From the NCBI GenBank assembly GCA_011316305.1, contig SAUG01000034.1, forward strand, positions 124,001 to 188,000: 64,000 bases of DNA, given 5' to 3'. The notes under the pieces were generated by a model, which made no database searches, was not told where the DNA came from, and saw nothing but the letters and a program-made list of their open reading frames with translations. Positions 44,505 through 57,124 of the stretch are shown here, piece after piece. Position numbers and translations under genes: made by a program. Source of the stretch: Rusavskia elegans (Eukaryota > Ascomycota > Lecanoromycetes > Teloschistales > Teloschistaceae). Each line of letters opens with the position of its first letter. The stretch's first letter is position 1.

Positions 44505-45935
44505 ATGTCCGGCCGTCGTCCAGCTCCCCGTCCTAAACGTGGCGGCGAAGAGTTCGCCCGGACACACCATCTAGAAGACGACGGTCCAGACGCAAAGAAA
44601 CCACGTTTTGATGTTCGGAATCCTTCGGCCCTTGCTCCCGATGCGCCAGAAGACGATGCGATCCTAGCAGCCGATGAGATTGGCAAACACGGACAACAAA
44701 CGAAACGCAATGCTGTCAACATCGACGGCTACGATTCAGACAGCTCGAACGAGGGATTCGATGCGCGAGCACATGCAAAGGCGAAAGAAGCTGGGAAAGA
44801 CGGCAAGCGAAATACCGAATCGAGATTGGAGGACGATAATGACATGTTCGCTGATCTTGCGGAGGATCAACAGGATGGCGATGAGGACGAGGAGATTGCT
44901 GGCGAGGGAAAGAATCAGAAAAAGAATGTTCGTTTCCTAGGAGCGGACGAAATTGAAGGGCAAGTTGCTGGCAGCAAGGGTGGAGGTCATGTGAGTTCCG
45001 ATTTTTCACTACACGGGAGAGGGCCCACCGGGCAGCGCAACGGACGGCGGAAAGATGTAGACAAGGAGGTGGAGAGTAGTAGTGAGAGTGACGTGGGCGA
45101 TGAAGAGAGAGCCGATGTAGGCGAGGATATTGATGAGGAGATCGGCGCCGGAGGAAAGAAAGAACATGCTCCTAAGTTGGATGCTTTCAACATGAAAATC
45201 GAGCAGGAAGAGGGAGCCTTCGACGCGCAAGGTAATTATGTCAGGAAGGTGGCGGACCCAAATGCTGTACACGACTCGTGGTTGGAGGGTGTCTCGAAGA
45301 GAGACATGAAAAAGGCCAAGGAGGCTGCAGACAAGAGAGACGAAGAACGAAGGCAAAGGATCATTGAGGCAGACTCAGTGGCTACAAGTGACATATTGAA
45401 GACACTCATACCATATCTGGAAAAAGGAGAGACTATACTGGAGGCCCTAGCACGACTTGGCCGAGGAAAAGAAAAGAAAAAGCCCAAGTGGCAGAATAAG
45501 AACAAGAACAAGTCTAATAGCGAGGATGCAATGGAAATCGATGCTGAGAAACTTCCCGAAGACTCGGCTGAGACCTTACGGAAGAAAGCTGTCGAGGCTA
45601 TCACAGATGCTGCTGACAGAATGCTTACCCGTGGCCAAGCTGAAGTGTACGACACGGAGCGCGAGATGCTCATCCGGCAATACAGCCGAGACACTGGAGA
45701 AGAATGGGTGGATCCTCCCCGGGAGAAATATCAGCCAGATGGAGCAGAGGCGTCAGGCGAGACAAAGCAATGGGAATTTCGATGGATAGACGGCAGAGAT
45801 GGTGGCCAAATCAATGGACCCTACGACGCTGCTATGATGACATCTTGGAACCATGCTGGCTACTTCGGCGAAGGAGTTGAGTTTCGCAGGGCAGATATGG
45901 GAGGCGAATGGACGAGGACTATGACCTTTATTTGA
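44505..45935 (+). CDS. lin1: LIN1/CD2BP2-type GYF domain protein (U5 snRNP linked)
   Basis: A single exon of 476 aa, divergent from UFD1 with about 340 bases between starts. The family member in yeast (Lin1) and CD2BP2 in animals associate with the U5 snRNP protein Prp6/Prp8 network in splicing. The N-terminus has GRRPAPRPKR, then KKPRFDVRNPSAL and KRNAVNIDGYDSDSSNEGFD, a typical Lin1 signature. The middle is long and acidic, with FNMKIEQEEGAFDAQGNYV and DPNAVHDSWLEGV. The C-terminal GYF domain (about 415-476) has WEFRWI, INGPYDAAMMTSW, GYFGEGVEFRR and ends RTMTFI. GYF domains bind proline-rich peptides. Length and motif order match the family. Confidence 0.9.
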   Translation: MSGRRPAPRPKRGGEEFARTHHLEDDGPDAKKPRFDVRNPSALAPDAPEDDAILAADEIGKHGQQTKRNAVNIDGYDSDSSNEGFDARAHAKAKEAGKDGKRNTESRLEDDNDMFADLAEDQQDGDEDEEIAGEGKNQKKNVRFLGADEIEGQVAGSKGGGHVSSDFSLHGRGPTGQRNGRRKDVDKEVESSSESDVGDEERADVGEDIDEEIGAGGKKEHAPKLDAFNMKIEQEEGAFDAQGNYVRKVADPNAVHDSWLEGVSKRDMKKAKEAADKRDEERRQRIIEADSVATSDILKTLIPYLEKGETILEALARLGRGKEKKKPKWQNKNKNKSNSEDAMEIDAEKLPEDSAETLRKKAVEAITDAADRMLTRGQAEVYDTEREMLIRQYSRDTGEEWVDPPREKYQPDGAEASGETKQWEFRWIDGRDGGQINGPYDAAMMTSWNHAGYFGEGVEFRRADMGGEWTRTMTFI

Positions 45936-46098
45936 AACGGACCGGGACTGTCCGGATATCCTGTCGTTACACAAAATCCCTCTGGGTATCTATGGTCCAC
46001 TACAACGATGCAAACGCCCACAAGGCAGTATGGTATAGAGGATCTATGACTTTCGGTCACCCATAACGCCACGCTTACCAATCCTACTCAATGCCTCG

Positions 46099-47615
<1,517 letters not shown>

Positions 47616-48461
47616 ACTGTATTAGCACGGGAGAAGGATTGCCTTGGGCTTCGAGCATGCCAGACGATCGCTGTCAGTTCTAACTTCTCGGTTCTTGCCG
47701 CCAAGCGTTTTCGGTGACACAAGCGCGTGATTAGCCGCGTTGTGGACCGTAAATATCCCAATGAAGAAGGCACGAGTCCAAACGTCTTCTCATTTTTTTG
47801 TTCAGGCGAAGACCAGCATGAGCAATTGGGTGCCGGCTGATTGTTATCGTCCGGGGGAGCCATCCTCATATCGCTCTCGCGAGAAGGCCTCCTACGACTG
47901 GGATAATCATGAAACAGCAAGAGATCCAAGAAGCCGTACCAAAACAGCTCCTTCCCGCCCCCCCAGAAGCGATCGCCCTTTCCAATCTCCGTTAGGACTA
48001 CGAGCCTCCTCAAAGACTATTGTTTGTTTCACTGATAGTTCGATGACGATAAGGACTATCATCCTAATCATGCTTACAGGATACTGCTTCAGCTTCTATT
48101 AACCAAGATGGTCGACAAAAGTCTACTGTGACGGATTCCCCACATAGTTCGGAAAACTTCACAACTCCTACAAGTTCAATTCGTCAAGACTTCACAAATG
48201 GTCTGTCTACGCATCATTCCCATCTATCTTTGAACTCTTAACTTTCGTACTGTTATCCCCTCTGGTGGCGTCACCTCACTCGCGATTGACGTTTATAACG
48301 AGCTCAGAATGTTTTACAAACTTGCCACCTAACATTCACTATTCCATGACGGCTTAGAATTGCTACCCTTCACCTGCGATAATACTGACGCTGGCCCAGA
48401 ATACCGAATCCGAGGTCTTGCGAAACCACCCGAGACCACGCGGCCTGCCAATTCACCAACC
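47616..48461. promoter_or_regulatory. Shared upstream region of RVB2 and the coiled-coil gene
   Basis: About 850 bases between divergent starts. It must carry both promoters. No specific site could be identified. The coiled-coil gene's frame is open for 34 codons upstream of its first ATG, so part of this may be coding if an upstream exon exists. Confidence 0.4.
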
Positions 48462-51431
48462 ATGCAGGTAGACGCAATAATGGCCTCGCCTATCGAGGTT
48501 TCTCGTCGTAGCAGTAGATTTGAACCATCTGAAAAATCTACGCCTCAAGCCCAAATACCGACAGGTCCTATGACACCGGCGTCCGGTTCGTCATCAGACG
48601 CCGAAACCTTCATAAGGGCTCTCTTTCAATTCAAGTCCAGTGTAGTCGATTTGGCTACTAGGCAGTTCCGATGTGATACTTTAACACACGATGAACAAGA
48701 ACAGACCAGGGAGCGTGCTCGCTGGTCGAAATACTCTGACACTTTCCCTGCTATTGGGGAAGATCACGCACGGGCATTGAAGGCTACCCAACGAGCGAGG
48801 AATGAATCGCAAGTTCAAATCAATCAAGCAAAGCAGGAAAATGAAAGGGCTATAGATACGATAGCAAGGATTATCTTCAGTACCAATATCGGTAGCCGAG
48901 ACCCTGATTCAGCCGATTCCGCGATCGGTGCTGCAGTGGAAGAGCCGAAACAGAGTGAAGAAGTCATCGCCTTGAACGAACAAATCGCATCCTTAAAACT
49001 GGAATTCTCTCATAGTCAAAATCGTCATGAACGTGAGATAGCGGATCTTCGTGAGGAACTATTAAGAAATATCAGCCTTGCTGACATGAAGCTTGAGGGG
49101 AAGATAGCCAATGAGTCAGACCGTGTCAACAAGCTCGCCAAGTTGACCGCGGATCAAGAAAGCATTAAAGCAGACTTGGACAAGTTGTCAGCTAATAAGA
49201 TGGACAAGATCAAAGCCGAGCTTGAGTCTAAGGTAGACGAGCAATCTGCTTCGATGACTCAAAGCTTGAAAGCAGATGTTATCAATGAGCTGCAACCCAC
49301 GCTGACTGAATCGATCAAATCGTGCTACAAGTCTGAGCTCGATGAGCTAAACGATTCTATCACTACGCAATTTACTGCCAAACATGAAAGCTTGGAAAAC
49401 CATCTTAACGAGTTGCGAACTGAGACAGTAGCATCGATAACATCTGGAGTCAAGCCCGAGCTCGACAGCCTCAAATCCGAGCTCGACAGCCTCAAGTCCG
49501 AGCTCGACAGCCTCAAGTCCGCCGTTTCTACAAGCAACTCAGCTTTCGCTACTCTGAAATCGGAGGTATCTGAATTAAGCGAGTCTATTTGCTCAATCGC
49601 GGAGTACCATAAGCTCATCAAGGATCCTTTTCAGAATATGGTGCGGGAATCCAAGACTCGAGATCAAGCCGTGAAACAGCAGGGTTCTGCGATGCAGCAG
49701 TTGAACCATGAGATTTCGGAAATCCGAAATACGCTCACGGAACAAAAATCGCTGAAAGCTCAGCTAGATGCGACAGAGAATAAGATCTACGAGCAGCTTC
49801 GTGAGCAACAGCAAGCAAGCCCGGTAAACCATACCGATTGTCAAACACCTAGCACAGTATCTGAAGCTCAAGCCGTGCCTCTGGACCAGCGACTGAACCG
49901 AATAGATGATAATATTAGGAAGTTACATTCCAGGTTCGAGGCCAAGGACAATGTGGAAACCGACCGCGACGAGGCCGTATCCAAGGAAATCGGCCAGGTG
50001 TGGAATTTCCTTATTCAGCTCGAAAAGCAGACCCAAGACTCTACAAAGAAGGACCTCTTGGATCCATCGGAACCATTCGAAAGCCCGAGTTCAACTTTAC
50101 TAGAGCAGGTTGTCGATGATGTAAAGAAGCTTAGCCAAGAGCATCAGAGTCAGGCTGACAAGTGCGCGCAATTGTACACTGCTGTAGCACAGCTTGCCAC
50201 CGATATAAAAACTCTGAATAATACCCAGTTATCTACTTCAACCGCTTTACAACAGATCCAGGCCGAGGTGGGAATGCTGAACAAAAGCCGCGCGTCTTTG
50301 TCAGATTTTTCAGACCTTCGGCATACATCACCTCAGATCAATGGTGTAATCAACGATGACCATGTCCAACCAAAAATCGAGGCGCTGGAAAGCAAAGTCG
50401 ACTATTTTAACACGCAAGTCAAGGCTCTCGAAAGCACGTTATCTTCTCATAGTTCACGCTTCAACAATTTATCAACGGAGCCTATGGTTAAGAGTGTTAT
50501 TTATGCTTTAGAGCAACTGTATCCTCTGCAGGCGCTACAGTACAACCAGAACTATCTTAAACAAGATATCGGTACTATCAAGCAAGAACTTGGTAACCTC
50601 GTACAGAAGCAGGACGAGGTGAACGGTAAAGCCAAGCAAGAAATCAGCAAGCTTGCAACCCAGCAAGATCAGACAGAAGAGCATCGGAAGCAAGAACTCA
50701 TCGACGTCAAGCAAGAGCTCTTCAACCTCGCCCACAAGCAGGAACAGCTCGTGCATAGGCTTAAGGCTGAGCGTGAGATCGATGGGAAGAACCAAACGCA
50801 AAAAATCGACATATTGGTGGAGAAAGCCGATATACAAGCTAAAGATCAGGGCCGCGATATCGAGGAGCTGAAGCATGAGTTCCATAAATTCAAAGTGACT
50901 GTTACTGCCTACAAAGAGACTATCGAGCGGGATATCAGCGCCCTGAAAACCAGCGCTAAAGCTCAAGCGGAGGACCAGCGGAAGCTAGAGGAAAAGGTCA
51001 ACTTACAGCACCACGAGACCGAGCGCTATATGACGGACGCAGTCGACGCCGTCAGCAAGACCGACTTAAAAGTTGAAGATCTGAATTCCAGATTTAAAGA
51101 TCTGGAGAGGGCTAACGCGTCCTCCAAGGGGGAAAAGATGCCTACCGAAATCGACAAAGCTGTAGTGGAAACCCCCAGCGATAGCGATCAAGAACCCGTC
51201 AAATCTATACCGAAGCGGTCGAGAGAAGCTTCATCCGCGAACGGCTCTGACAGACCACCCTACAAGAGAAAGCGTACGCACCTTGATGACAACGGTAACC
51301 ACGATTCTAGCGAGCACTCAAGTCCGCGTATATCGGTCGAGGCAAAGAAAGTTGGGCAGTCGCCTCAGCAAACAAGTAGTCCGTCGAGTCGACCTAAACG
51401 TGGGAGACCGGCCAAGGCCAGAGCGGATTGA
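48462..51431 (+). CDS. Long coiled-coil protein with C-terminal AT-hook
   Basis: A single exon of 989 aa from the first in-frame ATG. After about 80 S/P-rich residues, most of the protein is heptad-rich coiled coil (for example LNEQIASLKLEFSHSQ, KSELDSLKSELDSL, IKQELGNLVQKQDEV). Three perfect 7-residue units ELDSLKS are encoded by a 21-bp tandem repeat at 49458-49520. The last 100 residues turn basic and disordered: SIPKRSREAS and PPYKRKRTH look like nuclear signals, and RPKRGRPAKAR carries the RGRP core of an AT-hook, which binds the minor groove of AT-rich DNA. A structural chromatin or nuclear-scaffold role is inferred from this layout. I do not recognise a named family. Confidence 0.8.
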   Translation: MQVDAIMASPIEVSRRSSRFEPSEKSTPQAQIPTGPMTPASGSSSDAETFIRALFQFKSSVVDLATRQFRCDTLTHDEQEQTRERARWSKYSDTFPAIGEDHARALKATQRARNESQVQINQAKQENERAIDTIARIIFSTNIGSRDPDSADSAIGAAVEEPKQSEEVIALNEQIASLKLEFSHSQNRHEREIADLREELLRNISLADMKLEGKIANESDRVNKLAKLTADQESIKADLDKLSANKMDKIKAELESKVDEQSASMTQSLKADVINELQPTLTESIKSCYKSELDELNDSITTQFTAKHESLENHLNELRTETVASITSGVKPELDSLKSELDSLKSELDSLKSAVSTSNSAFATLKSEVSELSESICSIAEYHKLIKDPFQNMVRESKTRDQAVKQQGSAMQQLNHEISEIRNTLTEQKSLKAQLDATENKIYEQLREQQQASPVNHTDCQTPSTVSEAQAVPLDQRLNRIDDNIRKLHSRFEAKDNVETDRDEAVSKEIGQVWNFLIQLEKQTQDSTKKDLLDPSEPFESPSSTLLEQVVDDVKKLSQEHQSQADKCAQLYTAVAQLATDIKTLNNTQLSTSTALQQIQAEVGMLNKSRASLSDFSDLRHTSPQINGVINDDHVQPKIEALESKVDYFNTQVKALESTLSSHSSRFNNLSTEPMVKSVIYALEQLYPLQALQYNQNYLKQDIGTIKQELGNLVQKQDEVNGKAKQEISKLATQQDQTEEHRKQELIDVKQELFNLAHKQEQLVHRLKAEREIDGKNQTQKIDILVEKADIQAKDQGRDIEELKHEFHKFKVTVTAYKETIERDISALKTSAKAQAEDQRKLEEKVNLQHHETERYMTDAVDAVSKTDLKVEDLNSRFKDLERANASSKGEKMPTEIDKAVVETPSDSDQEPVKSIPKRSREASSANGSDRPPYKRKRTHLDDNGNHDSSEHSSPRISVEAKKVGQSPQQTSSPSSRPKRGRPAKARAD
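49458..49520 (+). repeat. 21-bp tandem repeat (3 copies) within the coiled-coil gene
   Basis: Three head-to-tail copies of a 21-bp unit, GAGCTCGACAGCCTCAA then (A/G)TCC. They differ at a single position and encode ELDSLKS three times, exactly one heptad each, so copy-number change would lengthen the coil without breaking its register. Confidence 0.85.
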
Positions 51432-52801
51432 CTCCCATCGGTCGGAGGGTGGTTTATGCACTGCCAATCGATGCCGCTTCCCAAGAGAGCATACTACTTT
51501 GACGACCTGACGACCTGTGCTTCACTGGCTTTCAAGAAGCCTTGCTCATTTAGTCACATGGTCAGAGCATTTTTATTCAAGTGTCCACCCACCTGGACCA
51601 GCACCCTCTGGAATGAAGAACACGAGCATTTTGCAATCAGCGGTCGAAGTAGGAGTTGGGATTTGTATTATTGCCTATACCCCCTACATTGTTACAAATC
51701 ATCATGACATATTTCTGCGTCTCAAGCATATTGTTCGACCTCCAGGGCAGAACAGAGCTGGTTTCTGTTTTTTTGGTTTCTTGTCACTCTTTCATTACGG
51801 ATCTCAAATATTGTTTAAAAGACAAAAGTAATAGAGCATAGACAAAAAGCATAGGTAGTTCAATACAGCCTTGAGTGGCTTTTTCAGGAAAACTTGTTCG
51901 TGTAGCATACTTTCATTTTACGGGGTTGAGGAATATGTGCTCCTGCATCTTGTGCGCTGCCATCGAAAAGGAAACTCCATCTCTGATATCGAGCCCCTGA
52001 TCATCATGTGGAGGTTAACAACCCCATCCATCCCCTTTTCTACCAGAAAAAGCAAAAAAAATAGAGGCCGAAGGTAGGTAAGGGTTTCCGATCGTGATAC
52101 CATGGATCTATATGGCCGGTCTCTCGTACAAAGCCTTGTACTCTGCAATGGTAATGGTGGTACTAATCTTGTCAAAAATGGCTTCAATGTTTGAGACCGC
52201 GACGACATGGAAGCGGTGGCGCGATGGCGCGATGGCGTTGCTGCTTATATGAAATAGCGGGTATTGGATACCCAAATGACCGCATGCATGGCTTATATTA
52301 CAGGGTTATTCAAAACCTTTTGTTCAATGTGTCGAGTTCTCCTGGTTACGTCAATCACATTCTGAGAATGACTGTCAGATGGAGGTTGAACGTTTCTCCT
52401 ACATGATGGATTTTTTTCAATATGATCCCTTCAGTTCAATATAAGATCGATTGTCAAGGAAGATTTCGAAACCGATCAAAGGCTCACGAGAACGAATGAC
52501 TCGTACGGATGTTGCCATACCCTAGTGTTTGGTTTTTCTGAGTGCAAAGAGGACGGCTTGAGCACCCATGACTCTTCAGTTGATGATGTGCGAAATACAT
52601 CCGGAGCTTACCGAGATATGATAAGTTCTTCTCCTCAAGCTACTAGTTCTCGAAAGCCCTCGTAATTATTTGGGGTGGCCCTGACTGAAGGGCGACTGAT
52701 CAAGCTCGTACACTTATCTTACACGTGGTATGTCTTTTCCCACCTTTCCCGGCCCCTTAACCTTCATGGTAATCATAGTCTTTCATAGCAGTGCTTTCCC
52801 G
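51432..52801. other. Intergenic, nothing recognised
   Basis: Convergent 3' regions of the coiled-coil gene and the DUF255 gene. T-rich in the 51.5-51.9 kb part. No gene is supported. Confidence 0.4.
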
Positions 52802-55165
52802 TCAAATCGACAGCGCCTCCCGGCACTGCCCGTCCGCACATATCATTACCCCTTGCTTGTCCTTGGGTATGCTCCCCACCAACTCATTCCTCGCCCTCAA
52901 CCATTCACTACCTCCCCAAGCAACCGTCCTTCCAACCCCTACACCCTCTGTTACTTTTCCCTTCGCCGTCTCAAGAGGTCCCATAACAACTACTGTCTGA
53001 ACCCCCACCTTTCCCATCACGACACTGCCCAACATCCCTGCAAAACAGTGCGGGAATTGCATCACCTCGGCTTCAAAAGCTGACACTGTTTCAACTGCCA
53101 ATTTGGAGTAATTGTCGTCATTGAGTAGGGAAGAGAGGCGGTGGAGGTTGGACGCCGAGACGGAGTTGGATGAAGGTTCGGCGGCGTCCATACCGGATTT
53201 GAGGTGGAGGAGGAGGGACGGATGAGAGCGGGTGGTAAAAAAGGCGGACGAGGTAGGGTCATGGAAGAGGGATATTTGGGTTTCTAGGGGAGAAACAATC
53301 AGCAGGATCCTCGGATAGTCCCTCGAGCACTTACTCTGCAATGTGTCTGCAAACTCGAGGTATGATTCGTTAAAAGTCGCTTCGTAGAGATCGATGAGGC
53401 CGTGAATGAGAAAAGCGTAGTCGTCACAAAACCCAGGCGTGTCGCCTCTACCTTCACGGTAAACGCGGTACAAAGTCTTAGATTCCTCGTCAAAGAGCTC
53501 CTTGCGGATGAAGTTCGCGGCGTCTTCTGCAGCCTTTGCAAACCGCTTTGCCTTCTCAGGGTCGATGTCGATCAAGGTTGCACTCGTCCGCGCTAAAGCT
53601 CCTATGGCAAGCCCGCTCCAAGCGACGACAATTTTGTTATCCAGTGCCGGTTTTGGTCGATTCCTATCCCGGTATGCTCTCAATCCCTTCCTTCCCTCTT
53701 TTAAGATCATGACGACTTCGCTTTCGGCTAGACCGACTTGCTTTGCCAATGCGGCGGGCGTGGTCGTAATGCTGATAACGTTCTGACTGATGAACTCGTC
53801 ATGGGGATCGTTCTCTCGCGCAACATTGCCGTCGGCAAGAACGCCATAGAAGCGGGCGCAGATATTGCCATCTCGATCGCCCAGGACGGTGCGAAGTTCT
53901 TTCAATGTCCAGACATAGTATGCCCCCTCGCGTTTCTCGGTGTCTGTATGCGTAGGGTACGAATCTGCATCTTCAGCAGAAAAGAATCCGCCCGTAGCCG
54001 CAGCCATTGGTGGCTCGGTCAGATAGGTTGCAATATCATATACCGCACCAAGCATCTCTGGATCGTGCGTGACGATGAAAGCGTCAAGATAAACGTCGAG
54101 AAGCTGAGCTTGATCATATAGCATCTTCTCAAAGTGGGGCAGACTCCAATCCTTGGTGACGGAGTAGCGGGCGAAGCCAAAGCCAATGTGATCCCTGATT
54201 CCACCTCTTGCCATCTTTCGCAGAGTGTTTACAACCATCAGGGTGGCATGCTTGCACTCGTCCTCTCCGACGATGTTATTGACGGCCGTGTTCCCCCATT
54301 GATCTAACCTCAGAAGGAACTGCAGGTTGACTGGGGTTGGGAACTTGGGTGCGATCGCAAAGCCTCCGTTGGCAGTATCGTATTTTTTCAGAAAATGCTG
54401 GTATGCTTCCTCGAGCAAGTCGATGTCCAAGCCATCTTCGTCGCTCTTTTCACCCACCTTTCGGCTATGAACACCCTCTTCAGCGAATTGTCTGAGTTGT
54501 CGGGTAATCTCCTTGGCGCTCTCTCTACATCTGGCTTCTTGCTTCGTCCATACATCGGTCATCTTTTGCAGGATTTCTAGGAAACCAACTGTGTGCGGAA
54601 TGAGGGAGCCTTGGGCAGTCCTTGAGTGATTGGGTCCAGGCCAGTATGTGCCGCCGAAGACCGGCTCGAGATCAGGGGTGACGAAGACGTTGAGAGGCCA
54701 ACCGCCTGAGCCATTGGTAGCTTGGACGTAGTTCATGTAGATGGCATCGACGTCCGGGCGTTCCTCGCGGTCGATCTTGATTGGAATGAAATGGGCATTG
54801 AGTAGGTGGGCGATCTCGGGCGATGCAAACGACTCTCGTTCCATAACATGGCACCCTTGGATCGATCAGTTACGAAGCAGATGGACGCACACTCGAATTG
54901 ACGTACAGTGACAGGCGGCATATCCAATGCTCAGGAAGAGCAAGCGGTTGTGTTTCTTGGCCAAAGCCAGACTCTCATCGCCCCACATCTGCCATGCCAC
55001 GGGATTACTCGCGTGTGCTCGGACCTAATGGTTGCATAGGGTCAGAGCTGTTGCTGAGCAGGCGGCGGCGAGCTATCAGTCGACGTGTTGACGACTCACG
55101 TACGGGCTCCTACTCTCGCCCAGTCGATTGACCAAGCGAAGGTTCTCCTCTCCTCCGGACGCCAT
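52802..55165 (-). CDS. DUF255 thioredoxin-like / glycosidase-fold protein (SSP411, YyaL type)
   Basis: Exons 55165-55100, 55024-54907, 54855-53335 and 53283-52802 give 728 aa. The N-terminal thioredoxin-like domain reads VNRLGESRSPYVRAHASNPV, LFLSIGYAACHWCHVME, ESFASPEIAHLLNAHFIPIK and IDREERPDVDAIYM. The CHWC active-site motif is intact across an intron. An (alpha/alpha)6-barrel-like region follows (FAIAPKFPTPVNLQFLL, GGIRDHIGFGFARYSV, LPHFEKMLYDQAQL, GGFFSAEDADSYP). The family is broadly conserved (bacterial YyaL, mammalian SPATA20); its biochemical activity is not firmly established. The last intron (53284-53334, 51 nt) has no stop and is a multiple of three, so its retention would simply add 17 residues. 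Confidence 0.9.
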
Positions 55166-55908
55166 GGTATGTTAAGGTGGGTTGCTGGGTTGCTGACCAG
55201 AGGTCGAATTAGTGTTAGAAGGAAGTGGCTTGCTGGCTTGCCGTCGCCGTTGGATTGTGGGGGCAGGATCATTAAAGTTGGTGGATGACGTTCGTTCGAT
55301 AACGATGAAGTCATCCGTAGGCCAGGACGGCTCGACGGTACCAGAGAAGTCGATAGCACTCACTCCCTGTCCCGGGATGGCTGTTTTACGCCGGATGGAC
55401 ATCCCTTCGTGGCGTTGGTGTCATGGCTCTCGAAAGATGGACACGGCATCTATCGTACATGGCCACGAGAAAAGTAATTAGCTTGAATCTAGCATTGGAT
55501 CAAAACATCACTCTGAGCATGATCAGTTCAACTTTTGTTCAATTGGCTGGATGTACCACATGCTATGGGGAAGAAGCGAATGTTGGAGCCCAAAGAGACT
55601 CGCCGAGAAACCTATTCGACTTAAATCTGTATTCACAAAGAATCGAAAGTTGCATCCATCTCTGCCAGAAGTAGCCTGTCATCATCATCGCCCATACATG
55701 ATCATAGACATATAATGATGCATGGCTCGACTCATCCTGACCGCACTCGACACAAGACAGACCGAAAATTGCAGGGAAATGCGTCAAACTGAAAGGAGCT
55801 GATCCCCATGCATGTTGTTAGAACCAATCCAGATCAACTGAATATCTATCTTCCGCGCTCGAAGCTCCATCATTTGCACGGACCATTTGCGACACCGGCG
55901 ACGGTCTC
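55166..55908. other. Intergenic between DUF255 and CAP genes
   Basis: Upstream region of the DUF255 gene and 3' region of the CAP gene. No other feature is recognised. Confidence 0.35.
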
Positions 55909-57124
55909 TTAGACAGTGACCGTGGGGTTGCCTTTGGGCGCCTTGATCTGGGAGTACTGGCCAGCAAAGTTGCCTATGACAGCGATATTAGTTGAGTGCA
56001 TGTTGGAGGCAGAAGTCGGGACTTGGTTCTTACCTGGAGGCGAGTAGTTGCAGACGGTGAATACGGGATACATGCCGCTACCGCCGGTGCCGCATCCAGT
56101 CTTTCCCAGATAGGATTGTCCAGTCGCTGGGTTGCAGTCCAATTCCAATTTGCCGGCCGGGTTGCAGTTGTACGAGTAGCATCCAACCTTGGTGGTTGAT
56201 CCCCAGACCATCTGTGAGAAATGGCCCCACGCATGAAAGTTGCTCATGTCTGGGCTGTCACTACCATAGCCAGGGTAAAGCTCCAATTCGTTGTTGTAGA
56301 AGGCGTTGGTTAAGATGGAAGCAACCTGCTTGGCTGGCGTACCGGCAGCGATGTTCTGCCCATACCCTCCTCCTCCGGGAGTACTGCAGCTTGGTTAGCA
56401 TGCTGATGCCAACGACGGCCGATCGTTGCTGTCTGACTTACCGATCGTGGTCATACACACAGGACTTGGCGACCTGTTCAGCATATTGCGCGAGCGTATC
56501 GTCCCACTCGAGATCACTCGCCGAATGGTTGGCTCGGTGGATGTTGTGGTGCTCGAGAACGGCGGATTTGTAGCCGTCGGTGCCGGTCTCACCGCTGGCA
56601 CCGGTAGATTGAGGCGGAGATGAAGTCGCAGGTTTCTCCTCCGGGGCTTTATCCTCGGGTGCCGTTTGCTGGGATGCCTCCTCCGCTACGGGTTGGGCGG
56701 CCGGCTGAACAGCAGGGTTTTGTTCAGCGGTTTGCTGTTCGGCAGCCTTTTGCTCGGCGGCTTTCTGTTCGGCAGCCTTCTGTTCGGCCGCCTTTTGCTC
56801 GGCAGCTTTTTGTTCGGCAGCTTTTTGATCAGCGGCAGCCTGCTCGGCAGCCTGTTGTTCGGCAGCCTTCTGGGCAGCGGCCCGGTCACCGGAGCCGCCG
56901 TGGCCGTGGCCGTGACGGTGAGGGTTGTAGTTCTGGGCGACTGCAGCCTTCTGGCTGTCTACTTCGACAGCTGGAGAAGGTGTAGGTTGGCCCGCGGTGA
57001 CCCAAACGACGGTGGTGACGGTCGTGTGTTGGACGACGAGGGCACGTTCTTCGAGGTGTTTACGTACAGGCTTAGCCAAGGCACCGCCGGCCAGAAGCAC
57101 GGAGAGCACAGTTGAGGGACGCAT
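55909..57124 (-). CDS. Secreted CAP superfamily (PR-1-like) protein with KAAEQ repeat
   Basis: Exons 57124-56442, 56383-56034 and 55973-55909 give 365 aa. A signal peptide is clear (STVLSVLLAGGALA, cleaved before KPVRK), so the protein enters the secretory pathway. Then come an H/G-rich patch, a repeat of about ten AEQKA-type five-residue units (about 82-135) and a P/T/S-rich linker. The CAP domain (about 184-345) has YKSAVLEHHNIHRANHSA, LEWDDTLAQYAEQVA, GHFSQMVWGSTTKVGC and VFTVCNYSPPGN, the family signatures. Members of this family in yeast bind sterols; others act in host interaction. The repeat and linker suggest a cell-wall stalk. The last intron (60 nt) is stop-free and a multiple of three. 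Confidence 0.9.
56720..56881 (-). repeat. 15-bp coding tandem repeat (KAAEQ array)
   Basis: About ten units of a 15-bp repeat encode AEQKA/AEQQA-type pentamers within the CAP gene. The central five or six encode identical KAAEQ but differ at wobble positions at DNA level, which suggests the array is not newly made. Confidence 0.85.

Noticed and set aside
48360..48461. Longer coiled-coil protein start at 48360
   Set aside because: It begins with TTG; the first in-frame ATG is at 48462. An upstream exon is possible but not shown.
56720..56881. Possible CRISPR-like array
   Set aside because: It is a 15-bp coding tandem repeat without spacers in a eukaryotic gene.
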